Source: Sergeia podlipaevii (lineage: Eukaryota > Euglenozoa > Kinetoplastea > Trypanosomatida > Trypanosomatidae). From it: a stretch of 21,869 bases of DNA. Location: NCBI GenBank assembly GCA_030849805.1, contig JASANZ010001884.1, positions 1-21,869 of the forward strand. The letters are read 5' to 3'. Under the pieces are notes generated by a model, which saw only the letters and a list, made by a program, of their open reading frames with translations, searched no databases and had not been told where the DNA came from. The position numbers and the translations under genes were made by a program. Below are positions 1 through 6,717 of the stretch, piece by piece; position 1 is the first letter of the stretch, and every line of letters starts with the position of its first letter.

Positions 1-16
1 CTATACGCATTTGCAG
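1..16 (+). CDS. Candidate end of an upstream exon of the Cys-rich gene
   Basis: The first 16 bases end in CAG directly before GTGAGA. If read so that the last codon is CAG (14-16), they give Tyr-Thr-His-Leu-Gln without a stop and join the 216 frame in phase 0. Only five codons are visible, so coding status cannot be judged from composition. The support is purely the splice signals and phase. Confidence 0.4.
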
Positions 17-215
17 GTGAGACCCCTCTCCTTTCTCCAGTTATGCTCTCTCTCTCTCTCTCTTCATGTGTGTATGTTTGTATGTGTATTCATGCCCTAT
101 AGAAGCCTACTGTACTTGATATGTATTGTTCTGCTTATGAATGCGTTTAAATTATCACACTGTTTTCCCATTCTTTTTATTTTGTGCCCTTTAATACTAA
201 GCTGTTTCGTTGCAG
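17..215 (+). other. Candidate cis-spliced spliceosomal intron (199 nt, phase 0)
   Basis: The 5' boundary is CAG|GTGAGA at 14-22, close to the general eukaryotic donor consensus. The 3' boundary is TTGCAG|G at 210-216. A TACTAA branch-point-like motif lies at 195-200, with its last A 15 nt before the acceptor AG, a normal spacing. The interior is non-coding in character: a (CT)n run at 45-62, TG-rich sequence at 67-90 and T-rich sequence at 160-192, with stops in the frame that continues downstream (TAA at 198-200). Removing it joins two open segments in frame. The alternative is that the AG at 214-215 is only a trans-splice acceptor. In that case the first ATG of the mRNA (290) would open a different frame of 40 codons and the long ORF would have no ATG. 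Confidence 0.55.
45..62 (+). repeat. (CT)n microsatellite
   Basis: Nine CT units in a row lie inside the candidate intron, followed by TG-rich sequence. This is a simple repeat with no coding role visible. Confidence 0.8.
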
Positions 216-1235
216 GTCACACAGTATATTTGCGTTGCCGCTTGCATTTTCTCATTCGCTGGAACGACGGCGCCCGTTCATCTCACCGGATGTTTCTTCT
301 CTTCACAGAATACCACCATACTCAAGGCCGTCGCGACTGCGCGTCGCTACGATGGGGATATATGGGTCTCCGCTCCACTTGTGGCCCTTCTGGGGCTAAC
401 AGTGCGTGAGTCTTCACACCAGGCTGTGCGGCTGGAAGCTTCGAACGGTGCGTGTCTCTATTATCATTGTTCTCAGCTTGCTCACACAGAAGAAGAGCTG
501 CGCAGTCGCTGGCATGAATATAACAGCTCGCACTCACCGCCAGTACTTGCTAGAAAGTATGATGCTCCTGATAAAGTGCTAGTCGAGAGACAAGGGGTAC
601 TATTAAACATTAATGGTGAGCCTCTTCCTACTGATGTCGATCTTTCAACATTTACAAGGGACGGCCTTTCACGCTACTGGGCAACTCCTGAGGAAGCGGC
701 CTTTATTTTTGACAGCCCTTTTCCAGCTAGCCACATCGCCGTGGCGTCCAACAGCATTGCTGTAAGGTGCCCATTTACATGCACTCCACTCCTGTACTAT
801 AATACTGCCTTCACGTCGCGGCCAGAGATTTTTACGCCGTCCACGTGCCAATGGTACGATCCATTCAATTTCTTTGGCAGGTTTTACCACCCTTGTACGG
901 CATTGCGCATGAAACGTTTTGCTATCCAATACGACTGCATTCACGAGCAGAGGTGGATAACTCCAGCGAGACTGCGGAGCGTTGGCTGCGGTGTGCGTGC
1001 TGGAGTCCAGCCGCTGTCGTTTATTTTTGGCCAAGACCACGTGCTTCAGTTAGTGAACGTGGCCATGACGACCAACCCCGCCAGAGTTCAGGAGAAGGTG
1101 TTGGTTCGCCAACTCAGTGTACAAATAATGGAGGAAGACAGCGCGCTCCTCCTCGACTCAGAGGCGCCGCTACCAACCAACCCCCACGATTATGATTATG
1201 CCACATCGGGTCACTCTTCACAGACAGATATATGA
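216..1235 (+). CDS. 3' exon of an unrecognised Cys-rich conserved-looking protein (5' partial)
   Basis: The frame is open from 201 (after TAA at 198-200) to TGA at 1233-1235, giving 339 codons from 216. The content looks coding: balanced composition, aromatic residues, and about a dozen cysteines (for example CLYYHCSQ, CPFTCTP, HPCTALRM). I do not recognise the family. I see no DEAD box, nucleotidyltransferase motif, kinase motif, signal peptide or clear membrane segment. The C-terminal 40 residues are acidic and low in complexity, and look disordered. The first in-frame ATG is only at 909, deep inside the protein-like region, so a normal start is missing. The likeliest reading is that the protein continues in phase from an upstream exon ending at 16 (see the intron entry). 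A non-ATG start or a broken gene are the alternatives. That it is coding is fairly sure; function is unknown. Confidence 0.7.
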   Translation, partial: VTQYICVAACIFSFAGTTAPVHLTGCFFSSQNTTILKAVATARRYDGDIWVSAPLVALLGLTVRESSHQAVRLEASNGACLYYHCSQLAHTEEELRSRWHEYNSSHSPPVLARKYDAPDKVLVERQGVLLNINGEPLPTDVDLSTFTRDGLSRYWATPEEAAFIFDSPFPASHIAVASNSIAVRCPFTCTPLLYYNTAFTSRPEIFTPSTCQWYDPFNFFGRFYHPCTALRMKRFAIQYDCIHEQRWITPARLRSVGCGVRAGVQPLSFIFGQDHVLQLVNVAMTTNPARVQEKVLVRQLSVQIMEEDSALLLDSEAPLPTNPHDYDYATSGHSSQTDI

Positions 1236-1554
1236 GTAAGGGGTGCAACAGCATCAGAAATGTAAACAGTTGGCATAGCAGTCGAACCTCATGTAGCCCT
1301 CGTACATGCACACACACACACACACATACACACACACAGTAAATAAACAGATGCTTATTATTTTTTTTTTTTTACAATGTTCACTTTATTAGCAGAAACC
1401 AATGCCATTGAGGTGGACTTCAGTTGTAAATGGAAGAACACCCATTTTTCACTATATATATATGCACAGACACAAATAGCATCACAACGATTCTCTGTCT
1501 CCTAAGAATGATTTACCGTCTCATCGTTTCATGACGAGTATTACGGTCACTCTT
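1236..1554 (+). other. Spacer / 3' UTR with CA microsatellite
   Basis: This is non-coding sequence after the Cys-rich gene. It holds a CA/TACA simple repeat at 1309-1338, a T run near 1361-1374 and an AT run near 1454-1464. It is probably the 3' UTR of the upstream gene. I see no RNA gene. Confidence 0.6.
1309..1338 (+). repeat. (CA)n microsatellite
   Basis: An imperfect run of CA dinucleotides, interrupted once by TA, lies about 75 bases after the stop codon of the Cys-rich gene, presumably in its 3' UTR. Confidence 0.85.
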
Positions 1555-1651
1555 CGTTCATTCATTTCTTTTATTATTATTATTCACTCAATATTTATTG
1601 TTTTGTTGCAACTTCATTCATTTTATTTCCTTTTACAACATGCTTGAGTAG
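1555..1651 (+). promoter_or_regulatory. Trans-splice acceptor region of the 78-aa gene
   Basis: A T-rich pyrimidine stretch (1555-1635) is followed by AGs at 1647-1648 and 1650-1651. From there to 1797 there is no ATG, so the first AUG of a spliced mRNA would be at 1798, the start of the small ORF. This is inferred from sequence pattern only. Confidence 0.5.
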
Positions 1652-1797
1652 GAACTGGAAACAACGAGGTATATAGCTTCCCACATCGTTAGCAACTGGA
1701 AGTAGAGAAAGATTGATTGCAGAACATCAATCTGTACAATCAACAAAATATAAAACAAAATATCAAGACACGGCAACTGCTTGCCGTTGATTGAGTG

Positions 1798-2034
1798 ATG
1801 CGGCGATGTATGATATCGCTACAGCGGACGATGGTTACTCCTGCTACACTGTACGCCTTAGAACTGAGAAACAGTGCGACATCGTACCATTTCTGGGAGG
1901 GTAGTCGAGCCATCAAAGATGGATATAAACATAGCACGTTTGCACAGCAGTGTCGTTTTAAGGAGAGGGCTGAAGCTTTGAACGATGAGTGGAAGCAACA
2001 AGATGCTAAGGAGGAGATGTACGAAGGTGAATAG
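1798..2034 (+). CDS. Small uncharacterised protein, 78 aa
   Basis: The ATG at 1798 opens 78 codons ending in TAG at 2032-2034. It is the first ATG after a plausible splice acceptor at 1648/1651, with about 147 bases of ATG-free leader, which supports the start. The protein has a basic N-terminus (RR near the start), a Tyr/Trp-rich middle (residues about 20-40) and a strongly charged, probably helical C-terminus rich in Glu, Lys and Gln (residues about 50-78). Composition differs clearly from the AT-rich flanks and there are no poly-T-encoded Phe runs. The basic N-terminus and small size would suit a kinetoplastid mitochondrial accessory subunit, but that is a guess. I do not recognise a family. 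Confidence 0.55.
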   Translation: MRRCMISLQRTMVTPATLYALELRNSATSYHFWEGSRAIKDGYKHSTFAQQCRFKERAEALNDEWKQQDAKEEMYEGE

Positions 2035-2418
2035 AAAGGACTTTAGTCTTCTGCTATATTCACATGCTATCTGCTCGCATTGAAAAATCGTACTTGATAT
2101 CACACACTTGCAACAACTACAGAATCATCTTTTCAAAAAGACGTATATATATATATATGTATACGTGCATCTGAATATCATGGACATGAACTTTGATATA
2201 TATATATATTTTTGAACAACAGTGCAATAGTGGGAAATCACACCACATTTTCATACATTTGTCTGCCTTCCTTTTTATTCATATTTTTTTGGTATTTGAC
2301 AAGCAACAACATCAGATTTTAGCTTATCAAGCAAACTCTGAATTTCTGAAAAAATAAACAACAACTTTTTCTGCTTTACTGATAGATTTTAGTTATTTTT
2401 TCTTATTCTGCTTATTAG
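2035..2418 (+). other. AT-rich spacer with TA repeats and kelch-gene splice acceptor
   Basis: Non-coding. It holds TA dinucleotide runs at about 2143-2158 and 2195-2209. Its end (about 2366-2418) is a T-rich stretch closing with TTATTAG (AG at 2417-2418), the likely trans-splice acceptor of the kelch gene. That leaves an ATG-free leader of 46 bases. Confidence 0.6.
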
Positions 2419-2464
2419 AAAGAGAAAAAATAATAAGAATCAAACTACCCTAAGAAAAAAAAGG

Positions 2465-4702
2465 ATGGGCAAGGGACGTGACAAGCGCAAGAAGAAAGAA
2501 GATCCCTCCAAGGCGGCCAAGAGGGCCGCTAAGCAGGCGAACAAACTGCAAAAGGGATCCAAGAAGGAAGGGGAGGGTGAGGGCCCGCAAGGTTTCAACA
2601 ACGAGGAGTCTATCGAAGTCACCCTCAAGCGTCTGCAAAAGGCTCAGATGAAGCTACGCACGACGGAAGAGGTTGCCAACGTACCTCCTCCCACCCCTCG
2701 AGCGAACGTGGTCCTCACTGAACACCCAGAACGCGATAATGAACTCATTATCTTTGGTGGCGAGTTCTGGAATGGCGAGGTCACGGAGGCCTATAACGAC
2801 ATGTACTTTTACAACACCAAGCGAAATAGCTGGGCGAAGCTCTCCTCTGCCGTAAATCCAGCTCCGCGCAGTAGCAGTCAGGGTCTTATATACAAGCACT
2901 ATCTTATCGTGTATGGAGGCGAGTTTGTGTCTCAGTCACAGTCGCAGTATCTTCACTTTAAGGATGTGTGGCGCTACGACTCTCGTGCCAGTGAATGGGA
3001 GGAACTCAAGTCGCTTAAGGGAGGGCCACCATCTCGTAGCGGGCACCGCATGGTGCTGCACAAACGCACTGCTGTCATGTTTGGCGGCTTTTACGACAAC
3101 GCGCAGGAGTGCCGCTATTTTAATGACTTGTGGGTACTATCGAACTTGGACGGAGCTGGGCACTGGGCTGAAATCAAGACCGCGCCTGCCGGTGAAGCGC
3201 CACACGCGCGAAGTGGACACAACATGGCGGTGTACAACGACACCGTGTTTGTGTATGGCGGCTACTCCACTGCCAAGTTTAACCGCTTTAAAAAATCAGA
3301 GGCTACTGTGCACCACGACCTCTGGATGCTTCCGCTGACAACGGGCGGGCAGAGCACGGCAGCCACAACTGACAGCCATCTGCTGCCCATGTGGACAAAG
3401 ATTCGTCTTGGTGGAGTGCCACCTCCTATTCGCTGCGGTGTCGCTTCGGCCTCGCGCGAGAAGAAGATGTACCTCTTTGGCGGTGTAGTGGACATTGAGA
3501 GCCCAGGCGGTAAGCTGATCTCAACTTTCAATAATGATCTCTTTGTGTTTCACATGGACACGAAGCGCTTCTATCCAGTTGTTCTCCACGGAAAATCTCA
3601 GAGCAATACGGGAAAGAAGGACGGTGACAAGAGCAATCTGAACGACCTGGAGGCACAGCTTAGCGCGCTTAATCTTAAGAAAGGCTCTGAGTCTGCAGGC
3701 GAAGACACAGTCTCTAATGACGATTCTAGCAGCGACAGTGGCTCCAACAGCAGCGACGATGACGAAGACGACAATGGCGAGGCAGCGGCCGTGATGGTCA
3801 ACAGTCGTGAGATGAAGGAAAGCTTTGAGACACGGAAAAATGGGCAGGTCTACCCGCATCGCCGCATGGATGCCTCGATGGTGGTGATGGGTAACTTTCT
3901 CTACATTTATGGCGGCCAGTTTGAGAGTGGCAAGAAGGAGATCACCATGTCGGATCTCTTCGCGCTCAACCTCAACAAGCTCGATACTTACTCTGTGCTT
4001 CTTTCACAGGATCTTTCTGCGGCTGTTTGGATGGGCAAGGAGACGGAAAGCAATGCCCGCTCTTGGGAGACTGGCAGCACGGTTGTTAGTGCCGTGTTTG
4101 ACATGGACTATGATGATGATGACGATGAGGAGGATGAGGACGTTGAAGGCGGCGTAGGCGTCAACTTTGCCCGCATGCCGCGCGAAGTGGTTCTCAATGC
4201 GAGAGATGATGCGGAAGAGGCACCAGACGCAATCCCTGCAGAACTTGATATGGATGTGACACCTGGATTGGATGAGATGGTGAGCGGCATCACTCGTGGG
4301 CAAAAGAAAGGCTTAAAGGTGCACAAGGAGCAGCTGCTCGCGCAGCTTGGTGCGTCCGCTGCAGTGCCTACGCCTCAACACGAGGAGTCATTTAATAGCT
4401 TCTTTGAGCGCACACAGGAGTTCTGGATGACGACGGCACGCGACTCGTACGAGGGCAAGCGAACAGATCGTAAGGTACGGAAGGAAGCCGCTGAGTTTGC
4501 GAGGCGCCGCTATCACGAGGCGCGTGAACTGCTGAGCCAGCTGAAACTGATTGAGGAGCAGGAGCAGGAGGAGGCGCGCTTCTTCCGGGAGCGCAAGCTG
4601 CAGAAGGATCTCGAGTGGGAGAAGTATCAACGGGAGCAAGAGGAGGAAGAAGAACAAGAAGAGGCAGATGGTGAGCAGGATGCGGAGGAGAGCGCCGAGT
4701 AA
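2465..4702 (+). CDS. Kelch-repeat protein, KLHDC4/Kel3-like, with DUF4110-type C-terminus
   Basis: This is a 745-aa protein starting at ATG 2465, the first ATG after the acceptor at 2418. Residues 1-35 are Lys-rich (GKGRDKRKKK), as in KLHDC4/Kel3 relatives. Six kelch blades are marked by GG pairs near residues 98, 151, 207, 265, 339 and 483, with the usual downstream Tyr/Trp. The fifth and sixth are separated by a long acidic Ser/Asp insert (about 410-440). A second Asp/Glu run lies near 545-560. Residues about 640-705 (FFERTQEFW, then RRYHEARELL and a Glu/Gln-rich helix) match the DUF4110-like tail of this family. The C-terminus is a charged coil rich in Glu and Gln. The family is a conserved eukaryotic one of poorly defined, possibly nuclear, function. 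The assignment is firm; the role is not. Confidence 0.9.
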   Translation: MGKGRDKRKKKEDPSKAAKRAAKQANKLQKGSKKEGEGEGPQGFNNEESIEVTLKRLQKAQMKLRTTEEVANVPPPTPRANVVLTEHPERDNELIIFGGEFWNGEVTEAYNDMYFYNTKRNSWAKLSSAVNPAPRSSSQGLIYKHYLIVYGGEFVSQSQSQYLHFKDVWRYDSRASEWEELKSLKGGPPSRSGHRMVLHKRTAVMFGGFYDNAQECRYFNDLWVLSNLDGAGHWAEIKTAPAGEAPHARSGHNMAVYNDTVFVYGGYSTAKFNRFKKSEATVHHDLWMLPLTTGGQSTAATTDSHLLPMWTKIRLGGVPPPIRCGVASASREKKMYLFGGVVDIESPGGKLISTFNNDLFVFHMDTKRFYPVVLHGKSQSNTGKKDGDKSNLNDLEAQLSALNLKKGSESAGEDTVSNDDSSSDSGSNSSDDDEDDNGEAAAVMVNSREMKESFETRKNGQVYPHRRMDASMVVMGNFLYIYGGQFESGKKEITMSDLFALNLNKLDTYSVLLSQDLSAAVWMGKETESNARSWETGSTVVSAVFDMDYDDDDDEEDEDVEGGVGVNFARMPREVVLNARDDAEEAPDAIPAELDMDVTPGLDEMVSGITRGQKKGLKVHKEQLLAQLGASAAVPTPQHEESFNSFFERTQEFWMTTARDSYEGKRTDRKVRKEAAEFARRRYHEARELLSQLKLIEEQEQEEARFFRERKLQKDLEWEKYQREQEEEEEQEEADGEQDAEESAE

Positions 4703-4910
4703 TGGACTCTTTTCCACTTAATGCTCTTCTTGAAAAAGGTCTGTGACTCTTTTAAGAGGAATCAAAGCGCCTCAAGTTTAAATGGTTTCTTCCATGCGAG
4801 TTTTTTTTTTTTTTTAATATGCTGGGCATGTCCGTTGTCATTGTATACCTTGGAAAGGCATCTTTCTTTCTTTTATCGTATATATTTTCTTTATAATGAT
4901 CATAAAATTC

Positions 4911-4950
4911 CCTTTTTTTCTGTGTCTTTTTTTTTTTTTTCATATTTTAG
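4911..4950 (+). promoter_or_regulatory. Trans-splice acceptor of the 357-aa gene
   Basis: An almost pure T tract is followed by CATATTTTAG, with AG at 4949-4950. The next ATG, at 4974, is in frame with the long ORF and gives a 23-base leader. This excludes the upstream in-frame ATG at 4896, which lies before the tract. Confidence 0.75.
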
Positions 4951-4973
4951 TGGAACAACTTCAATACAAATTT

Positions 4974-6047
4974 ATGGAGGTTCCTGATACGATTGGGGCT
5001 GAAAGGGTTCTTGTAGAGAATGTTTATCTTCAACAATTAGTAGCGAGGCAGCTGGCTGATGTCGAGCGGAAACTGTGTCTCGTACAAAGTCTGCGATACG
5101 TACTTGCGCAGCACGAAGTACCGTATGGCTCTGGCATGCGCACGCACACCCATACTCAGCGCAAGCGGGGCAGAGACCCGCTGGATGACGAATGCGAGGA
5201 GGCTACTGATCTAGCAAGCTGTGCGTATCTTACAACCCACTCACCTTCTCCACCACCACCTCGGCTAATTGTGGAGCCTTTCCGTGACGCCGGCCTGTAC
5301 TGTCGATCTGCCTTTCCTGTGGCGCGTCTCGCGCCTTTACCAGATACCCGCTCCGCTGCTAGTCGTCTTGCGCGGGAGCGAGTCTTTCCGCCTATTCAAG
5401 CTCGGCGACCGGAGACCGCGGCGGAGAGGGCAGCGTCAGAGGCCCGCGCGCACCAGGTGTGTACTGCTGCGTTTGGGGATACGTTAGAGTTTCCTGAAAG
5501 GGAAGGCAGTCGAGTGAAGGTGCCCTCCCACGTTGCTGGGCAGCCAGCCCCCTTATCGCACTTTCTTCAACGACATCGCGAGCTGGTGTCTTCTCTGACG
5601 GCAGCGCACTGGGGAGATACTTCCGCCTTGGGGTACCACCTATTCTCTACAATGGTAGACATGGCGGCAGTGGAGAGCGCTCCACCGCAGCGGCTTGCAA
5701 CTTTACTCCGCACGTTCTGCTGCCCCACTGTAAGCAACGCGCAGCAGATGCTGTTAGAAGAGGCATACACCTCCATGGCCACGTGCAGCGACAGGGACCT
5801 TTTTGAGAACTCAAGGCTTGCACTTGTCAGCAATTTTGTAGCGCACGCTCTGCTCTACAATAGAAAAAAAAATGTTAGCGTTGCGTGGCTGGCGGTCTTT
5901 GTGGCAATTTGCTTGGAGAGCGGCGTGTTCAAGCAGGCAAAACCCTTTTTGCAATCTGAGGCGATATCTCTGGCTGCTGGCTCCGCGAGGCTCTTGAGCA
6001 TCAGCTCTCTTTTGCTGTCCTGGAAGCGACACATGACTATATTATAA
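4974..6047 (+). CDS. Uncharacterised protein, 357 aa
   Basis: The start at 4974 is chosen because it is the first ATG after the splice acceptor at 4950. An in-frame ATG at 4896 would encode a Phe-rich leader read from the T tract. Residues about 8-48 are a heptad-like helix (VENVYLQQLVARQLADVER) that could form a coiled coil. A basic patch QRKRGRDP lies near 62-69, then a Pro-rich linker (SPSPPPP, about 90-97), an Ala/Arg-rich stretch (150-185) and a mostly helical C-terminal half with a moderately hydrophobic segment near residue 310. No catalytic motif is visible and I do not recognise a family. The coding composition is typical of its neighbours, so the gene is likely real and kinetoplastid-specific. 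Confidence 0.8.
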   Translation: MEVPDTIGAERVLVENVYLQQLVARQLADVERKLCLVQSLRYVLAQHEVPYGSGMRTHTHTQRKRGRDPLDDECEEATDLASCAYLTTHSPSPPPPRLIVEPFRDAGLYCRSAFPVARLAPLPDTRSAASRLARERVFPPIQARRPETAAERAASEARAHQVCTAAFGDTLEFPEREGSRVKVPSHVAGQPAPLSHFLQRHRELVSSLTAAHWGDTSALGYHLFSTMVDMAAVESAPPQRLATLLRTFCCPTVSNAQQMLLEEAYTSMATCSDRDLFENSRLALVSNFVAHALLYNRKKNVSVAWLAVFVAICLESGVFKQAKPFLQSEAISLAAGSARLLSISSLLLSWKRHMTIL

Positions 6048-6717
6048 GTCTCTATGATTTCCCTCACTTGTACATTAAAAGTAATTCATCTTTTTACTTG
6101 CTTACACCATCAAACGGAAGTACAACAGGTGCGCACGTTCTGATGTGGAATACAGAGCACCAACTTGTTCGATTCAATTTCAGTAAACAACGATCACTTT
6201 TTTTTTTTTTGCGAAAAGGTGGGATGAAGGAAAGAAAATATGAACAACATGTGTAGAGACATAAATGCTATTTTTCAATTGTTCAGCTTTTTTTTTCTCT
6301 ACATGCGACCCCATTTGTAGTCACATACCTGTAAGTATTGTATACACTGATCTTTCTTTTATATATATCTTTGTGCGTTCACCTTTTTTTAAATTTTTTT
6401 TTCCATTAGGTAGTTATCCCAGTTTCTCGGAGATCGTGCGGTTTGGTTATATACATAAAAGTAAATTTTATGTTGAAACACTTGTGATATATCTCCTGTT
6501 TCACACTATCTCTACACTATCAGCAGCGCACTTGAACAACACAGCAAAAGGGAACATTCTTTGACGACATTAAACATTTTTTTTAAAAAATATTCTAAAC
6601 ACAACCCAAAGGTTGCAGTCGTTGCGCAACCTGTTAGAAGCAGCAAGAAGTACAGGTACCTGAGTATTGTGACCTCTCTCATTTTTTTTTTTTTTGCCTA
6701 ATCACGAAAATTGAATC
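6048..6717 (+). other. Spacer and probable PEX6 5' leader
   Basis: No convincing gene. There are several T runs (near 6200, 6283, 6385, 6410, 6575 and 6681). A hairpin with a 7-bp stem (AGGTTGC at 6610-6616, GCAACCT at 6626-6632) has the AG at 6617-6618 in its loop. This AG is a possible acceptor for PEX6. The last T tract (about 6681-6695) is not followed by any AG before the ATG at 6718, so it probably lies inside the leader. Confidence 0.5.

Noticed and set aside
11..409. 132-codon + strand ORF starting at TTG
   Set aside because: It begins at TTG, reads through CT, TG and T-rich sequence and overlaps the better coding frame from 216 onward.
1..1235. Identity of the intron-containing gene as poly(A) polymerase or the DBP2-type helicase
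   Set aside because: Neither a nucleotidyltransferase signature nor helicase motifs occur in the 339 residues seen. A very C-terminal exon of either cannot be fully excluded.
4896..4973. Earlier in-frame ATG for the 357-aa gene
   Set aside because: It lies before the T tract and the acceptor at 4950; the added residues are mostly Phe read from the tract.
6265..6564. 99-codon hydrophobic ORF in the PEX6 upstream spacer
   Set aside because: It is built on several poly-T runs, begins without a proper ATG context and has no coding-like composition.
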